Positions 62,214 to 64,000 of a stretch of 64,000 nucleotides of DNA are shown in pieces. The translations under genes and the position numbers were made by a program. Origin of the DNA: an uncultured Roseburia sp. (lineage in GTDB: Bacteria; Bacillota; Clostridia; Lachnospirales; Lachnospiraceae); the NCBI GenBank assembly GCA_947062675.1, contig CAMSQM010000005.1:26031-90030 (forward strand), read 5' to 3'. Under the pieces are notes generated by a model. That model had not been told where the DNA came from. It was given only the letters and a program-made list of their open reading frames with translations, and made no database searches. Position 1 is the first letter of the stretch, and the number at the start of each line of letters is the position of its first letter.

Positions 62214-63419
62214 TTATCCCAGCAGACTCATCTCCACAGCCTTCATATCTTCGGATACATGTGTGTACACTCCAAGCGTCATCTGCATCCCGGCATGACC
62301 GAGAATCTCAGAAATCACTTTCGGATTCATGCCCTTTTCAAAGCAGCGCGTGGTAAAAGTATGCCGGATTTCATGCGGTGAAAAATTCTCCAGCAACTCC
62401 GGCTCCCTCTCTTCCCTGACCGCTTCTTCTATTTCCTTCTCATTCATCTTCCCCACAATCCGGCGCAGCATTGTGTAAACAGATCTTGGCTTTAAGACAT
62501 TCCCCTCCCGGTCACTGCGAAACACAAAATCGCTGATCCCGTCTATCTCAGGCGCTCCTATATGCTGCGTATTCTCCCTCTGCTGTTTCAGCACATTTTT
62601 CACAACCGGCAGCATGGGAATATTCCTGTCTGACTTCCTGGTTTTGGGCGAATTCAGCACAACCTTCTGTCCCCCGTTGATTCTGTCCTCCCTCGACATC
62701 AGCGTTTTATTTACATGAATAGTCGCACGTTCAAAATCCACATTGTCCCATGTGAGCCCGCAAAGCTCTCCCACCCGCATTCCGGTATGAAATGCCACTA
62801 CATAGAAGCTGTAATATTTCTGATAGTAACTATCCCCCTTTACAAATCGCAGGAAACGCTCCTGCTGATCCTCTGAGAGCGCTTTTTTCACTTTTCTGCT
62901 GGTTTTTTTTATGCTTTTCATTGCCCCAGCCGCAGGATTTTTTTCTACCAGCTCATTTGCAACTGCATCCCGGAACATTGCGCTGATCACACTGTCCGCT
63001 TTGCAGATAGTATTATATGACAGCCCCTTTGCAGATAAAGAATGAAATAACTCCACCACATGAATCTGTCTCACATCCGACAGTTTCATACCGCCTATAT
63101 ATTCTTTCACATAATAGTCATAACTCGCCAGCTGTGTCTGCAGGGTTGCAAATTTATATTCCCCGTTTGTGCGGTATAGTTTCATCCATTTCCGGAACCA
63201 CTGATCAACCGTCAGATCACTGTAACTTTTTTCCATCAGGCCATTTTCCAGCTCATATCTCTTTTTATTTACCTTTCGTTTCAGCTCGCTCAGCTGCATA
63301 TCATACAGTGTGTACCGCTTCCCCTGAAACGTAAATCTCGCCATATACCGTCCATCCGGACGCTGGCTGACCCCATCGGGCAGTTTCCTGCCGTTTTTAT
63401 CCAGTCTTTTTCCCGCCAT
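62214..63419 (-). CDS. Tyrosine recombinase / Tn916-type integrase
   Basis: 401 residues. An N-terminal arm-binding-type beta domain (DGVSQRPDGRYMARFTFQGK) is followed by a SAM-like core-binding domain (about 65-165, LTVDQWFRKWMKLY) and a catalytic domain. Catalytic residues: Arg in HTGMRVGELCGLTW, His-x-x-Arg in SPHEIRHTFTTR, His in LGHAGMQMTLG and the nucleophile Tyr in GVYTHVSEDM near residue 385. The protein appears complete. No excisionase or conjugation genes are seen inside the window; the element could extend past the right edge. The ATG at 63419 is preceded by AAGGGATG. Confidence 0.92.
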   Translation of the reverse strand: MAGKRLDKNGRKLPDGVSQRPDGRYMARFTFQGKRYTLYDMQLSELKRKVNKKRYELENGLMEKSYSDLTVDQWFRKWMKLYRTNGEYKFATLQTQLASYDYYVKEYIGGMKLSDVRQIHVVELFHSLSAKGLSYNTICKADSVISAMFRDAVANELVEKNPAAGAMKSIKKTSRKVKKALSEDQQERFLRFVKGDSYYQKYYSFYVVAFHTGMRVGELCGLTWDNVDFERATIHVNKTLMSREDRINGGQKVVLNSPKTRKSDRNIPMLPVVKNVLKQQRENTQHIGAPEIDGISDFVFRSDREGNVLKPRSVYTMLRRIVGKMNEKEIEEAVREEREPELLENFSPHEIRHTFTTRCFEKGMNPKVISEILGHAGMQMTLGVYTHVSEDMKAVEMSLLG

Positions 63420-63508
63420 ACAATCATCCCTTCTGGCAACAGAGTACTACGAATAACGTAAAACGTCAATACCCGTTCTATTTTTTATCCACTGTCATTT
63501 TTCTTCTA

Positions 63509-63537
63509 TTGACTTTTTACTACCTTTATCGCATTAT
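63509..63537 (+). promoter_or_regulatory. Probable sigma-A promoter of the XRE gene
   Basis: TTGACT (63509-63514), 17-base spacer, CATTAT (63532-63537), about 50 bases before the ATG at 63589. On the opposite strand TTGACG (63464-63469) faces the integrase but has a poor -10. Confidence 0.5.
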
Positions 63538-63588
63538 AGCATTTAATAAAACCACTTATGCACATTCCTGCCACAAGGAGGATCGCTC

Positions 63589-63801
63589 ATGCTTAAATCC
63601 CGTTTAAAAATACTGCTTGCTGAACACCATATGACACAGTCAAAGCTCTCTCAGCTGACCAGCATACGCCCCGGTACAATCACAAATATCGTCAATGATT
63701 CCATCCGGCAGATTCCGGTAGAAGCTGTGTGCAGAATCTGTGAACTGTTCCACTGTGACATCGGCGATATTTTTGAGTATATACCCGAAGAAAAAGAATA
63801 A
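63589..63801 (+). CDS. Small XRE/Cro-type DNA-binding regulator
   Basis: 70 residues, nearly all one helix-turn-helix domain. The HTH core MTQSKLSQLTSIRPGTITNIVN is followed by the helix VEAVCRICELFHCDIGDIF typical of Cro/CI HTH_26 proteins. AAGGAGG precedes the ATG by 7 bases. It is divergent from the integrase gene across 169 bases, so it may regulate it. It ends before a clear terminator. Confidence 0.9.
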   Translation: MLKSRLKILLAEHHMTQSKLSQLTSIRPGTITNIVNDSIRQIPVEAVCRICELFHCDIGDIFEYIPEEKE

Positions 63802-63808
63802 GTTATGC

Positions 63809-63846
63809 CAGCCACTGCCATTCCAGGTGCGGTGGCTGATTTTCTT
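63809..63846 (+). terminator. Intrinsic terminator after the XRE gene
   Basis: CAGCCAC (63809-63815) / GTGGCTG (63832-63838) followed by ATTTTCTTTC, directly after the stop at 63801. Confidence 0.7.
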
Positions 63847-63868
63847 TCACGAAATATTATTCTGTTTC

Positions 63869-63888
63869 GGTGTAAAATTGGTGTAAAA
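63869..63888 (+). repeat. Paired GGTGTAAAA repeats, right of the XRE gene
   Basis: GGTGTAAAA at 63869-63877 and 63880-63888, same orientation as the pair at 62170-62190. The rest to 64000 shows no gene. Confidence 0.55.
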
Positions 63889-64000
63889 AATTATCTGCAG
63901 TGATAAAACCCAGCGATTTTAAGCCATTTTCCCGTACTTTTGTATACATATAATACAAGTAAGCGGAAAGCTACTTGGAACATCCCGCAGCGGAACAGTC

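Noticed and set aside
61474..64000. The integrase as the excision enzyme for the whole 60-kb glycan island
   Set aside because: No matching attachment site was seen at the left side of the window and the island extends past the edge, so this cannot be supported.

Overview
The window reads like a chromosomal surface-glycan island of a motile Gram-positive Clostridia, most likely a Lachnospiraceae relative. Starts are preceded by strong GGAGG-type ribosome binding sites, base composition is moderate, genes are packed in ATGA-overlapping operons, and the best protein resemblances are to Firmicutes and Campylobacter-type flagellin glycosylation proteins. No flagellin, rRNA, tRNA, CRISPR array or insertion sequence was seen, so a flagellar target is an inference. 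It rests on two sigma-28-like promoters and on the content of the pathways.

Region 1 (1-17.5 kb, minus strand) is one long operon. A sigma-28-like promoter and structured leader (about 17.37-17.50 kb) precede a large glycosyltransferase/beta-propeller protein and a surface-carbohydrate glycosyltransferase. Next come the complete pseudaminic acid genes pseI-pseH-pseG-pseC-pseB, then membrane-anchored Rossmann proteins, methyltransferase-like proteins and several glycosyltransferases (GT2/FkbM fusion, GT4, GT8), with one decayed GT4 gene. Region 2 (17.5-22.8 kb) has a CBS/SGNH/CitC-like fusion gene carrying a G10 tract, facing a plus-strand trio (aldo-keto reductase, SpsF-like cytidylyltransferase, class III aminotransferase) that may supply the missing CMP-pseudaminate step.

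Region 3 (22.9-40.7 kb, minus strand) is accessory. It holds an adenylation enzyme/ACP/AAC(3)-like/FemAB-like acylation set, two paralogous methyltransferases (one out of frame at a G7 tract), an APS-kinase-like/DUF4910 fusion, and a tandemly duplicated cassette whose two copies have decayed reciprocally (28.8-39.7 kb). A second copy of the sigma-28 promoter and leader lies at 39.7-39.84 kb.

Region 4 (40.7-62.2 kb) carries a complete legionaminic acid pathway: ptmE, legB, legC, legH, legG, legI and legF. With it come a second, CBS-fused aminotransferase, a deacetylase, a formyltransferase, a radical SAM enzyme, a TIM-barrel protein and a methyltransferase. A plus-strand two-component system plus FtsX-type ABC transporter (44.6-49.7 kb) sits between legB and legC. 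Region 5 (62.2-64.0 kb) is a Tn916-type tyrosine recombinase and a small XRE regulator flanked by paired direct repeats.

Taken together, the cell can make two nonulosonic acids (pseudaminic and legionaminic), transfer them with several glycosyltransferases, and decorate them with acyl, formyl and methyl groups. At least three glycan genes carry poly-G tracts whose length sets their reading frame, which suggests phase-variable decoration.
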